From Paludisphaera borealis (GTDB lineage Bacteria > Planctomycetota > Planctomycetia > Isosphaerales > Isosphaeraceae): a stretch of DNA of 64,000 nt. Positions 42,050 to 50,502 of this stretch are shown here, in pieces (within the stretch, counting starts at the first letter, position 1; the number at the start of each line of letters is the position of its first letter). The DNA lies in contig NZ_CP019082.1 in the NCBI RefSeq assembly GCF_001956985.1, positions 3,844,001-3,908,000 on the forward strand, read 5' to 3'. A model generated the notes under the pieces. That model saw nothing but the letters and a program-made list of their open reading frames with translations. It did not search any database and was not told the origin of the DNA. A program made the translations under genes and the position numbers.

Positions 42050-43161
42050 GACAGCGCCTGGACCTCCACGGAGAGGACGGCCGGGAGGTCGCGGACGATC
42101 GGCGCCCAGCCGTCGCCGGAATCGGCCGACGCGTAGACCTGCCCGCCGGTGGTGCCGAAGTAGACGCCGCACGGGTCGAGCGAGTCGACGGCCATGGCGT
42201 TCCGCAGGACGTTCACGTAGCAGTCGCTCTGCGGCAGGCCCTTCGTGAGCGGCTCCCATTCGTTCCCGCCGGTCCGGCTCCGGTAGACGCGGAGCTTGCC
42301 GTCGAGCGGGAAGTGCTCGGAGTCGCTCTTGATCGGCACGACGTAGATCGTCTCGGGCTCATGTGCGTGGACGTCGATCGGAAACCCGAAGTCGGTCGGC
42401 AGGTTGCCGCTGACCTCGCGCCACGAGTCGCCGGCGTCGTCGCTGCGCATCACGTCCCAGTGCTTCTGCATGAACAACACGTCTGGACGCGACGGATGCA
42501 TCGCAATCCGGTGGACGCAGTGGCCGACCTCGGCGTTCGGATTCGGGATGCCCTGCGACTTGAGGCCGCGGTTGATCGGCCGCCACGACTTGCCGCCGTC
42601 GTCGGTCCGGAACGCCCCGGCGGCCGAGATGGCGATGAAGATCCGATCGGGGTTGGTCGGGTCCAGGAGGATCGTGTGCAGGCACATCCCCCCCGCGCCC
42701 GGCTGCCACGACGGGCCCGACTCATGCTCGCGCAGGCCGGGGAGTTCGTGCCAGCTCGCCCCGCCGTCCGTCGACCGGAACAGGGCGGCGTCCTCCGCGC
42801 CGGCGTAGACGAGGTCGGGGTCGGTCCGCGACGGTTCGAGATGCCAGATCCGCTTGAATTCCCAGGGGTGCTGCGTGCCGTCGTACCACTGGTGCGTGCC
42901 GGGGACGCCGTCGTAGGCGAACCCATTGCCCACCGGCTCCCACGACGCGCCGCCGTCGTCCGAGCGCTGGATCATCTGACCGAACCAACCGCTCGACTGC
43001 GACGCGTACAGCCGGTTCGGATCGAGAGGCGAGCCCTTGAGGTGGTAAACCTCCCAGCCCGCAAAATGAGGACCGCTGACATCCCACTTCTCGCGCTTGC
43101 CGTCCGACGTCAAAACGAACGCGCCCTTGCGCGTGCCGACCAGTACTCGCACCCCGCTCAT
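42046..43161 (-). CDS. BNR/VPS10-like beta-propeller protein
   Basis: A 371-residue protein with repeated Asp-box motifs (S-x-D-x-G-x-x-W): [52 protein letters not shown] and [12 protein letters not shown]. This predicts a six- or seven-bladed sialidase-like propeller. It has no signal peptide, so it is probably cytosolic, unlike most sialidases, and no catalytic sialidase residues are evident. The start at 43161 follows AAGGAG; the open frame continues upstream into R repeats and is rejected there. It is coupled to the MoaD-like protein, a pairing I recall from other genomes, but no activity is known to me. Confidence 0.85.
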   Translation of the reverse strand: MSGVRVLVGTRKGAFVLTSDGKREKWDVSGPHFAGWEVYHLKGSPLDPNRLYASQSSGWFGQMIQRSDDGGASWEPVGNGFAYDGVPGTHQWYDGTQHPWEFKRIWHLEPSRTDPDLVYAGAEDAALFRSTDGGASWHELPGLREHESGPSWQPGAGGMCLHTILLDPTNPDRIFIAISAAGAFRTDDGGKSWRPINRGLKSQGIPNPNAEVGHCVHRIAMHPSRPDVLFMQKHWDVMRSDDAGDSWREVSGNLPTDFGFPIDVHAHEPETIYVVPIKSDSEHFPLDGKLRVYRSRTGGNEWEPLTKGLPQSDCYVNVLRNAMAVDSLDPCGVYFGTTGGQVYASADSGDGWAPIVRDLPAVLSVEVQALS

Positions 43162-43310
43162 TCCGCGCTCCTTCTCGTCAAGGCTTGGACCTGGCTGTCG
43201 TCGTGGTCCGTTTGGGCGACCGCCCTCCTCGGCAAAGGTATCAGGCGTACACCATACAATCGGATCAAAGCAGGTCAAGCGCAAACTGTCCCGGCCGTCG
43301 CCCCAGCGCG

Positions 43311-43850
43311 CGAAATTGGGTTCGTTTGGATCCCTCAGGCCCCCGGTCGTGCGTCGCAACATGTTGATCTGAAGCGTTTTGCACGCCCCATCGCAATTGG
43401 CTCCGTTCGCGCGGAAAACCGCCTCACCTTCCGCTCTCACACGACCGCCGACGTGGGTTCCGGGTCCGGGCCCCAATTGGGTCCGTTCGCGCGGAAAACG
43501 CCCCGACGCCTCGCTCTCGGCTCCCGATCCTCTCCCCGCGCGGATTGGGTCCGTTCGCGCGGAGAACGGCCCTCTCTCGTCCCGCCGCCCTTCCCGAGCC
43601 CCCCACATCGGGAGTGAAACCGCCCCGCGGCGATTTCGGTTCGTTCGCGCCGGACTCCTCGAGAACCACCCAGAACATGAGACACAACATGATTCAAATC
43701 AATGCCTTGCATCGAACCAACGAGCCTAGGAATTGGCTTCGTTCGCCCACAATCCCGGTGGTCGAGGCCCCGCGTCCGCTCCCGACTTCACCCGCGCCGT
43801 CCTCGCCATTCGCCGACCGGAGGATTGGGTCCGTTCGCGCGCTTTTCGAC
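43311..43850 (+). repeat. Direct-repeat array, R family, array B
   Basis: Copies of the R unit (ATTGGGTCCGTTCGCGCGG with variants) occur at about 43314, 43395, 43475, 43543, 43633, 43731 and 43823, all in the same orientation and with core distances of about 70-100 bp. The closest matches end GGAAAACG, others GGAGAACG or GCTTTTCG. The gap sequences are unique and pyrimidine-rich. Array A lies at 11967-12403. Confidence 0.82.
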
Positions 43851-44085
43851 GATTCCCAAGGCGACCAAGGAATCTCTCCGCCCGGCTTGCGCACCTGCCG
43901 CCAAATTGCCAAAGACCCTACAACCCGCTAGTTCTCCATTCTAAATATACGACATGCGACGCCTGGTCTGAAAAGCGGCCGTGCGGGCCTCGGACGTTCG
44001 ACGGAATCACCCATAGGGGTCCGTCCACGAACGCAATTCACCTATGAGTTGCGCACACCCAGCGTGGCCGGAAAACCGTATCGCC

Positions 44086-44171
44086 GTAGGGGCGCCCCTT
44101 GTGGGCGCCCGAATCGCGGAGATCGCCGTGGCTGCCGATCCGGATCGGGCACCCACAAGGGGCGCCCCTAC
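44086..44171. repeat. Hairpin repeat, G family copy 2
   Basis: Arms 44086-44111 and 44146-44171 pair through GTAGGGGCGCCCCTTGTGGG. It matches the G hairpin inside both composite elements but stands alone here, without the flank or H blocks. Confidence 0.8.
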
Positions 44172-44245
44172 GTGAGCATCGCGAACGAATCGCGCGCCAA
44201 CTCGCAGTATGGAGTCGAAACGCGGGGTCGAAGAAATTCATGAAC

Positions 44246-44709
44246 TCACCACGGAGGACGCGGAGCGGAAGGGGAGAGGATTCGAGCGCAGATCCATGGA
44301 ATTGAGTTCCCCCCCTCGTTTTCTCCGTGTCCCCCGTGGTGAATTTCTTCGATCCGACTTGTCACCACGGAGGACGCGGAGCGGAAGGGGAGAGGATTCG
44401 AGCGCAGATCCATGGAATTGAGTTCCCCCCCTCGTTTTCTCCGTGTCCCCCGTGGTGAATTTCTTCGATCCGACTTGTCACCACGGAGGACGCGGAGCGG
44501 AAGGGGAGAGGATTCGAGCGCAGATCCATGGAATTGAGTTCCCCCCCTCGTTTTCTCCGTGTCCCCCGTGGTGAATTTCCTCGATCCGACTTGTCACCAC
44601 GGAGGACGCGGAGCGGAAGGGGAGAGGATTCGAGCGCAGATCCATGGAATTGAGTTCTCCCCCTCGTTTTCTCCGTGTCCCCCGTGGTGAATTTCTTCGA
44701 TCCAATACA
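44246..44709. repeat. Four tandem 116-bp hairpin units, J family
   Basis: Four near-identical 116-bp units begin at 44246, 44362, 44478 and 44594. Each starts TCACCACGGAGGACGCGGAG and ends CCCCGTGGTGAATTTCTTCG, so each unit is itself an inverted repeat. The fourth carries minor changes. Two related units lie on the opposite strand at 62643-62870. No protein is encoded. Confidence 0.9.
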
Positions 44710-44823
44710 GAGGTGGGCCGGAATTCCGAAGTATAGCCGGGGTCTGAGACGGAGCGCCGTCGCCCTCGCCCGGCGAACTTGAGCGACGCTGCGGGCGAGG
44801 GCGTTCAGGTGGTCGGGCGATCG

Positions 44824-45402
44824 TCAACGCACCGGCGGATTGAGGTTCAGCTTGATCGTCAGCGTCCCGCCAATCGCGCTGTTGGCACCGGTCGACTTGG
44901 CCTGGACGGTGTCCGGGCCGAAGATCACCGTCGCGGTTCCGATGCGGCGAAAGTTCTTATAGGCGCCGGTGCCGCTCACGACGGAGGCCGACAGGTTGAG
45001 GGTTGCGCCGGGCACCTGGCCGTTCCCGCCCAGACCGTTCAACTGTAAAGTGACCGTCCCTCTCGCGTTGGACAATTTCACCGTGCCGGTGACGTCGTTG
45101 CCGGGCATCCGGAACCCGCCGAGCTGGAGCGAGCCCGACAACTGGGTGCGGCCCAGGTCCTTGACCTGGCCCGTGCCGGTCAGTTTGACATCCAGGGGGG
45201 CGTCCGCCGCGCGCATGTCCTGCCCCGCGGAATACCGTCCCTGGAGGGTGTTCGTCTGCTGATGCTGGCCCTTCGCGGCAAGGAGGGTGGAGACCTCCGC
45301 CGGATTGCCCACGCCGACGCCCGGCGTCGCCGTAAGGCTCAGCAAGAGCTTCGATTCGAGAAGGCTTGCATCAGGGCGGAAGGCGTATCGTTTTCGGTGC
45401 AT
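44824..45402 (-). CDS. LEPR-XLL-like secreted hypothetical protein
   Basis: A 192-residue protein starting MHRKRYAFRPDASLLESKLL, a basic N-terminus with a LEPR-XLL-like motif (LLESKLLLSL), typical of planctomycete surface-associated proteins. The rest is Gly/Thr-rich beta sequence (LTGTGQVKDLGRTQLSGSLQ; GTVTLQLNGLGGNGQV; GAYKNFRRIGTATVIFG), suggesting an all-beta extracellular domain. The last strands resemble those of a lipocalin-like or AllB-like barrel, but I cannot assign a family. The ATG at 45402 was chosen because the motif follows directly. Repeats surround it on both sides. Confidence 0.65.
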   Translation of the reverse strand: MHRKRYAFRPDASLLESKLLLSLTATPGVGVGNPAEVSTLLAAKGQHQQTNTLQGRYSAGQDMRAADAPLDVKLTGTGQVKDLGRTQLSGSLQLGGFRMPGNDVTGTVKLSNARGTVTLQLNGLGGNGQVPGATLNLSASVVSGTGAYKNFRRIGTATVIFGPDTVQAKSTGANSAIGGTLTIKLNLNPPVR

Positions 45403-45562
45403 GAGAAAGGTTCCATCGGCCTTTGATCGGTGAACGGCTTCGGTCTTGCTGCTCGTCGGCGCGGCACGGCTTCCTTTCAATCGAAACAGCCCGCCACATC
45501 GCGACACGCGTCCCGCTTCCTCTGAAAATAGCCCGTGGAACCGATCGGGGAGCGAAATGGAA

Positions 45563-45826
45563 GGAAGCCCGAAGCGCCAGCGAGTGAATCGATTCCAACG
45601 GTCGTTCGGACATTCACTCGCTGGCGCTTCGGGCTTCCCTGAAAATTCCGGTCCGTGGTTTGCCGTAGGGCGCCCCTTGTGGGTGCCCGATCGCCGAGCG
45701 TGAGCCGTCGACGTAGAACGAACCGGGCGCCCACAAGGGGCGCCCCTACCGGCCCCGGTCGTGACGCCATGCGAAAAGCCCCCATTTTCATGAGGCTGGG
45801 GGTCCCCACGGCGTCATGATGGTTTC
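45563..45826 (-). repeat. Composite repeat element (H hairpin + G hairpin + flank), copy 2, inverted
   Basis: Block order is the mirror of copy 1 at 13203-13469: an H hairpin (arms 45563-45586 and 45615-45638), the spacer AAATTCCGGTCCGTGG, a G hairpin (arms 45665-45689 and 45724-45749), then GGTCGTGACGCCATGCGAAA and CCCATTTTCATGAGG. Its right end contains the last codons and stop of the SUMF1-like gene. Confidence 0.85.
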
Positions 45827-47082
45827 CGCTGATCACTCTTGCTCGGCCCGGCCTCGACGACGATCCGGAAGATCGGGGAGCCTCCTTCCCAGATCGTCCC
45901 GTTCTGGGTCGCGGCGCCGTGGATGTTCGGCCGCCTGTGGTCGTAATGCGGCCCGCCTCGGGTCTTGTGCAAAAGCCCGGTGGCGTCTCGATGGACTTGC
46001 GGGTCGTTCGCGGCCGGCCCTTTCGGGTCCACTTGCTTCGTCCGGACGTTGTCGGACTTGTAGTCGCCGGTGACGTGCCAGCCGCCGCAAAGCATGTCGT
46101 ACAGGCCCCAGGCGTTGGGCTGCTTGCTCCGGACCGGCGTGGAGTCGGGCTTGCTCCCCGTCTCGCTGAGCTGGTCCTTGTACTTCTCGGTCAGGCAGGG
46201 GTTGGACGTGCCGACCCGGGCCGCGTATTCCCACTCGGCGTCGGTCGGCAGCCGGACCGACACGCCGTTCTCCCGCGACAGGAGACGGCAGAATTCGAGG
46301 ATGTCCGCGAAGGCCGCGCCCTCGACCGGGAGCCGCGCGCCCTTGCTGAGCGACGGGTTCTTGCCCATCACGGCCTCGAAGATCTCCTGGGTGACGGGAA
46401 TCTCCGACATGTAGAAGGGCCGGGTCAAGACCACCTCGTGGGGGTATTCGTCCTGATAGCGCCGTTGATAGAACGGGGAGCCCTGGAGGAACCGGCCGGC
46501 GGGCAGGAGGAAGCAGTTCAACGTCAGGCCGCCGCGCGTCTTGAGGACGAGCGGTTCACCGCCACGCGGGGCGAAGGGGCGATCGGCGGCGCGCATCTTC
46601 GCCGGGAAGGCGACCTCGGCCGGCTCATACCGGGTGAGGGTGATCCACTTCTTCCCGCCTGACTCATGGATCGACCCGGTGAGGGCCAGCAGTTGCGAGC
46701 CGGCCTCGACGTCCTTGTGGATCTTCTCCGCGAGCCGGCCGGGCGAGATGTAGTACTTCAGGTGCTTTCCGAATTCATCCTGAATCTTCAGCGCGTCCTC
46801 GACGCCCAGGCCTCGGTCCGGATATTCCTTCATGATCTCTTGGAGCCGCTCGGCGATCGCGGGAGTGCCCTCCAGGGCGTAGACGATGGGCGTGTGATCG
46901 CCGTCTCCGGGGTCCCAGGCCCACGGCTTGAGGTCCGTGGCCCGATTACAAAGCACGTTGCCCTTGATGGTCACGTCGCCTCGCGGCCCCGGCGGCTCGT
47001 CTCCGCCCGAGGAGCGGGCAACCGCCGGCGCCAGCGCCACGATCATCACCGTCAGGATGCCGATTCGTCGTCGCCGTAACAT
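45814..47082 (-). CDS. Secreted SUMF1/formylglycine-generating-enzyme-like protein
   Basis: A 422-residue protein with a signal peptide (about 1-25, RIGILTVMIVALAPAVARSS), an N-terminal region of unknown type, and an FGE-sulfatase (SUMF1/EgtB/PvdO) domain from about 200. PFYMSEIPVTQEIFEAVMGK, VRLPTDAEWEYAARVGTS and GLYDMLCGGWHVTGDY match the C-type-lectin-like core. The usual NVWEW after GLYDM is changed to CGGWH, and the expected pair of catalytic cysteines is not seen, so it probably does not make formylglycine. The C-terminal codons (QRKPS) lie inside a repeat, so the end may have been replaced by insertion. GAGGG precedes the ATG at 47082. Confidence 0.8.
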   Translation of the reverse strand: MLRRRRIGILTVMIVALAPAVARSSGGDEPPGPRGDVTIKGNVLCNRATDLKPWAWDPGDGDHTPIVYALEGTPAIAERLQEIMKEYPDRGLGVEDALKIQDEFGKHLKYYISPGRLAEKIHKDVEAGSQLLALTGSIHESGGKKWITLTRYEPAEVAFPAKMRAADRPFAPRGGEPLVLKTRGGLTLNCFLLPAGRFLQGSPFYQRRYQDEYPHEVVLTRPFYMSEIPVTQEIFEAVMGKNPSLSKGARLPVEGAAFADILEFCRLLSRENGVSVRLPTDAEWEYAARVGTSNPCLTEKYKDQLSETGSKPDSTPVRSKQPNAWGLYDMLCGGWHVTGDYKSDNVRTKQVDPKGPAANDPQVHRDATGLLHKTRGGPHYDHRRPNIHGAATQNGTIWEGGSPIFRIVVEAGPSKSDQRKPS

Positions 47083-47250
47083 ATCGAGCCCTCTTCGGTC
47101 GGGGTCGGAGGTCTGCAAGGCAAGCGACCGCAGGATCAGCTCCATTGTGGATGCAATGGTTTCGGAACGCTATACGGCGAGTCGTTCGAACGTCGGCCGA
47201 GCGGATCACCCCCGCCTGATCGATCTCAGACGTGCATGCGAAGGCGGTCG

Positions 47251-48267
47251 TCAGTCGGTCGTCGTGAAGGTGTGAGCCTTGAAGATCCGGAACAGGTAGA
47301 CGAGCGAGGGGATGAGGACGAAGGCGCCGGCGGCCAGGGCGGAGAGCAGCAAGATGAGGGTCCGCCGCGAGGCGGCGGCGTTGTAGATCGTCAGCTCGGG
47401 CGGGACGAGGTAGGGGTAAAGAGCCAGCCCGCATCCCCAGAGGATCAGGGCCGTCTGAACCATCGCGGCCCCGCGCGCGACGTGGTACCGGCGCGTCGTC
47501 AGAGCCAGCAGGGCGAGGATCGCGCAGGCCCCGGTGGCGATGCGGACGGGACGGCCCCACGGGGAGGCGTCGAGCTGGCTGAAGACGAGCGGGGCCTGCG
47601 TCCGGGCCAGCAGGTAGACCAGCCAGGCCAGGGCGCCCACGACGACCGCCGAGGCCAGCGCCCGGCGGCGGAAGTCGTCGCGAAGCTCGGGGTCGTCCGT
47701 CTCCAGGATCAGGTAGACGGCCGCCAAGTAGGCGAAGATCGCCAAGGCGAACAGGCCCACGGTCAGCGGGAAAGTCCCCAGCCAACGGGGCGCGAGCAGG
47801 TCGACGACCTCGCCGGGGCGGGGTGCCGCCTCGCCCGCCGCCAGGGCGCCGATCACGATCCCGAGCAGCACCGGGGTCGCCACGCTGGGGGCTGCGAACG
47901 CCCGGCCCCAGCGCCGGCGGCGCGGCGCGGAGGCGTCGTAGTGGCGGAACGTGAACGCCGAGCCCCGCAGGACGATCCCGATCAGCATCAACGAGAGGGG
48001 TAGGTGCATCGTGGACGTCACGGCGGCGTACGCGGCGGGGAAGGCCGAGAACAGGAGCACGACGACCAGGATCAGCCAGACGTGGTTGGCCTCCCAGACC
48101 GGGCCGATCGCCCGGTCGATCAGCTCGCGCTGGGCTTCTTTCCGCCGGCCGGTGGCGAGCAGATACCAGACCCCCGCGCCGTAGTCGGCCCCGCCAAGCA
48201 GCGCGTAGACGATCAGCGAGACCAGCATCGCCACGGCGACGATCGTCGCGAGGGCCGCGTCGCTCAT
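47251..48267 (-). CDS. cydB: Cytochrome bd oxidase subunit II
   Basis: A 338-residue membrane protein with eight or nine helices. YALLGGADYGAGVWYLLATG in helix 1 and IGPVWEANHVWLILVVVLLF are the CydB hallmarks; the latter also carries the conserved residues facing the subunit interface. With CydA it forms the quinol-oxidising bd-type oxidase in the inner membrane, reducing oxygen with high affinity. Its start overlaps the cydA stop by four bases. Length is within the usual range of the short-form, CIO-like enzymes. Confidence 0.93.
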   Translation of the reverse strand: MSDAALATIVAVAMLVSLIVYALLGGADYGAGVWYLLATGRRKEAQRELIDRAIGPVWEANHVWLILVVVLLFSAFPAAYAAVTSTMHLPLSLMLIGIVLRGSAFTFRHYDASAPRRRRWGRAFAAPSVATPVLLGIVIGALAAGEAAPRPGEVVDLLAPRWLGTFPLTVGLFALAIFAYLAAVYLILETDDPELRDDFRRRALASAVVVGALAWLVYLLARTQAPLVFSQLDASPWGRPVRIATGACAILALLALTTRRYHVARGAAMVQTALILWGCGLALYPYLVPPELTIYNAAASRRTLILLLSALAAGAFVLIPSLVYLFRIFKAHTFTTTD

Positions 48268-49595
48268 TTCCCACCCCCGACCTTTCCGCCGGCCTCGCGC
48301 ACTTCCGGACTCGCCCGGAAAAGCTGAAGCATGAGCATCACCACGATCCCGCCGAGCATGATGTACAGGGCCGAATAGGTCAGCAGCGAGACCCAGAGCC
48401 CGCGAACGTCGGTGACGGAGTCGGCCGTGCGCATCACCCCCTGGATGACCCAGGGCTGGCGGCCGACCTCGGTGACGACCCAGCCGGCCTCGACGGCGAG
48501 CATGCCCAGCGGGCTCGCCGCGACCACGACCCGGAGGAAGCCGTCGCTGTCAGGGACCGCCCGCCGCCGCCAGGCCGACCAACCGGCCCAGAGGGCGACC
48601 GCCATCATCGCCATGCCGCAGCCGACCATGACCTGGAACGCGACGTGGACGACCCGGACGTTCGGGCGATCCTCGGGCGCGAAGTCGTTGAGGCCCAAGA
48701 CCTCGGCGTCGGGACGGCCGTAGGCCAGGATGCTCAGGCCCGCGGGGATCTCCAGGGCGTACCGCGTCTCGCCGGCCGCCGGGTCGGGAAACCCGCCGAT
48801 CCGCAGCGGCGCCCGCCGCTCGGTGCGGAACTGCCCCTCCATCGCCGCCAGCTTCACCGGCTGGGTCCGCGCCACGACTTCGGCCGCGTAATGGCCGGTC
48901 GCGGGTTGAATGATCGCCGCCACGCCCCCGACGGCCAGGGCGATCGCCAGCGCGCGGCGATGGAACAGGTTCGAACGGTCGCGCCGCAGCAGGAAGGCGT
49001 GGACACCGGCGACCGCGAACCCGGCGGCCGCGTACGCCGCGATCGTCATGTGGAGCGTCTCCGCCAGGGCGGCGGGGCTCATCATCGCGGCGATCGGGTC
49101 GACGTCCACAGGACGGCCGTCCACGACCCGGAAGCCCACGGGCGTGTTCATCCAGGCGTTGGTCATCACCACGAAAATCGCCGAAGCCGCCCCGCTCGCC
49201 GCCACCATCACCCCCGCGAACCAATGCGCGAGCGGCGGGATGCGGTCCCAGCCGTAGAGGTAAATCCCCAGGAAGATCGCCTCGGTGAAGAACGCGAACC
49301 CCTCGAGTGCGAACGGCAGCCCGATGATCGATCCGGCGAAGGCCATGAACCGGGGCCAGAGCAGGCCCAGCTCGAACGACAGGACCGTGCCCGAGACGGC
49401 GCCCACCGCGAACAGGATCGCCGAGCCCTTCGCCCACCGCCTCGCCAGCAGCCGATAAACCGGCTCGCCCGTGCGGAGCCAGAGCGCCTCGGCGATCACC
49501 ATCATGAAGGGCAGGGCGATCCCGATGACGGCGAAGACGATATGGAACGCCAGCGACGTCTCCATCTGAATGCGCGCGGCCATGAGTTCTGACAT
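48264..49595 (-). CDS. cydA: Cytochrome bd oxidase subunit I
   Basis: A 443-residue membrane protein, heme-bearing subunit. The first His ligand lies in MAARIQMETSLAFHIVFAVI, GRQPW (about 390) is conserved and VMVGCGMAMMAVALW contains the Met/heme region. The quinol-binding Q-loop is short, as in cyanide-insensitive (CioA-type) oxidases. The gene is directly downstream of hemD (21 bp) and coupled to cydB. No cydX or cydDC is nearby. The enzyme probably serves microaerobic growth or resistance to respiratory inhibitors. Confidence 0.93.
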   Translation of the reverse strand: MSELMAARIQMETSLAFHIVFAVIGIALPFMMVIAEALWLRTGEPVYRLLARRWAKGSAILFAVGAVSGTVLSFELGLLWPRFMAFAGSIIGLPFALEGFAFFTEAIFLGIYLYGWDRIPPLAHWFAGVMVAASGAASAIFVVMTNAWMNTPVGFRVVDGRPVDVDPIAAMMSPAALAETLHMTIAAYAAAGFAVAGVHAFLLRRDRSNLFHRRALAIALAVGGVAAIIQPATGHYAAEVVARTQPVKLAAMEGQFRTERRAPLRIGGFPDPAAGETRYALEIPAGLSILAYGRPDAEVLGLNDFAPEDRPNVRVVHVAFQVMVGCGMAMMAVALWAGWSAWRRRAVPDSDGFLRVVVAASPLGMLAVEAGWVVTEVGRQPWVIQGVMRTADSVTDVRGLWVSLLTYSALYIMLGGIVVMLMLQLFRASPEVREAGGKVGGGK

Positions 49596-49616
49596 CGGAG
49601 GCGTCTCGTTTCGCGT

Positions 49617-50489
49617 TTATTCGCTCGGCCGCGACTCCGCGGCCTTGCCGACCCCACGCCAGCCGGCGGCGACGGCCGCGACCAGGGGGCCCATCTTGGG
49701 ATGCTCGGGCTCGACGTCGACCGGCAAACCGTGGGCTCGAAGGCATTCCGACGTGGTCGGGCCGATCGAGCCGACCACGGCGCGCGAAGCCAGCGCCGAG
49801 CGGAGGTCGGCTTCGCGCCCGTCGTCGGCCGCGACCTGGAGCACGTGCACGACCTGCTGGGCCGACGTGAACAGCACGGCCCCGATCGCGCCGTCGCAGA
49901 TCTCGGCGATCGCCCGACGAACCGGTCCGAGATCTTCCGGCAGGGCCCAACGATAGACCGGCAGCGACGTGACGATCGCCCCGCGCTGTTGGAGCCCGTC
50001 CATCAGCTCGACGCTCGGCTGGCCGTATTCCTGGACAACCACCCGCTTGCCCTCGACCGGCAGGTGGGCGTCGAGGACGGCGAGGGTCTCGCGCCAGGTG
50101 TTGGGCTCGGGAACTTGGAGGTCGATGCGGACCTTCAGCTCGCGCAACGCCGAGGCCGGCTTGGGCCCTCGGGCGACCACCTGCACGCCGGCCAGGGCGG
50201 CCAGCCAGGCGTCGCGGCTGATCCGCGACTCGATCGCCCCGGCGAGATAGCGGACGCCGACGCCGGTCTCGAACACGACCACGTCGAAGCCGCCGGCGAG
50301 CAGGCGGTCGGTGAAATCATCGATCACCGGGTTGCCCCCCAGCGGGACTTCACGGAGCGCCGGCGCCTCGACCGGCTGGCCTCCCTGCTTGCGGATCAGG
50401 CCCGCCAACGGCCCCGCCATCCGCGCCTCGAAGGCGGCCACGCGGAGGCCGGCGAACGTGTTGGAGTCGTTTGCATTGACTTTCGACAT
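49617..50489 (-). CDS. hemD: Uroporphyrinogen-III synthase
   Basis: A 290-residue two-lobed protein that would cyclise hydroxymethylbilane to uroporphyrinogen III in the cytosol, the last common step to heme and siroheme. Motifs supporting the call are the opening GLRVAAFEARMAGPLAGLIR, the interlobe FDVVVFETGVGVRYL, VVVQEYGQPSVELMDGL, then AVLFTSAQQVVHVLQVAAD and SRAVVGSIGPTTSECLRAHG. HemD is poorly conserved, so the family rests on this motif order. It sits 13 bp after the sufS-sufE fusion and 21 bp before cydA, making heme supply for the bd oxidase a reasonable reading. Confidence 0.88.
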   Translation of the reverse strand: MSKVNANDSNTFAGLRVAAFEARMAGPLAGLIRKQGGQPVEAPALREVPLGGNPVIDDFTDRLLAGGFDVVVFETGVGVRYLAGAIESRISRDAWLAALAGVQVVARGPKPASALRELKVRIDLQVPEPNTWRETLAVLDAHLPVEGKRVVVQEYGQPSVELMDGLQQRGAIVTSLPVYRWALPEDLGPVRRAIAEICDGAIGAVLFTSAQQVVHVLQVAADDGREADLRSALASRAVVGSIGPTTSECLRAHGLPVDVEPEHPKMGPLVAAVAAGWRGVGKAAESRPSE

Positions 50490-50502
50490 ATAATGATCAG
50501 CC

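Noticed and set aside
43379-43931. Short open frames within R array B
   Set aside because: They translate the repeat unit in different frames with no ribosome sites.
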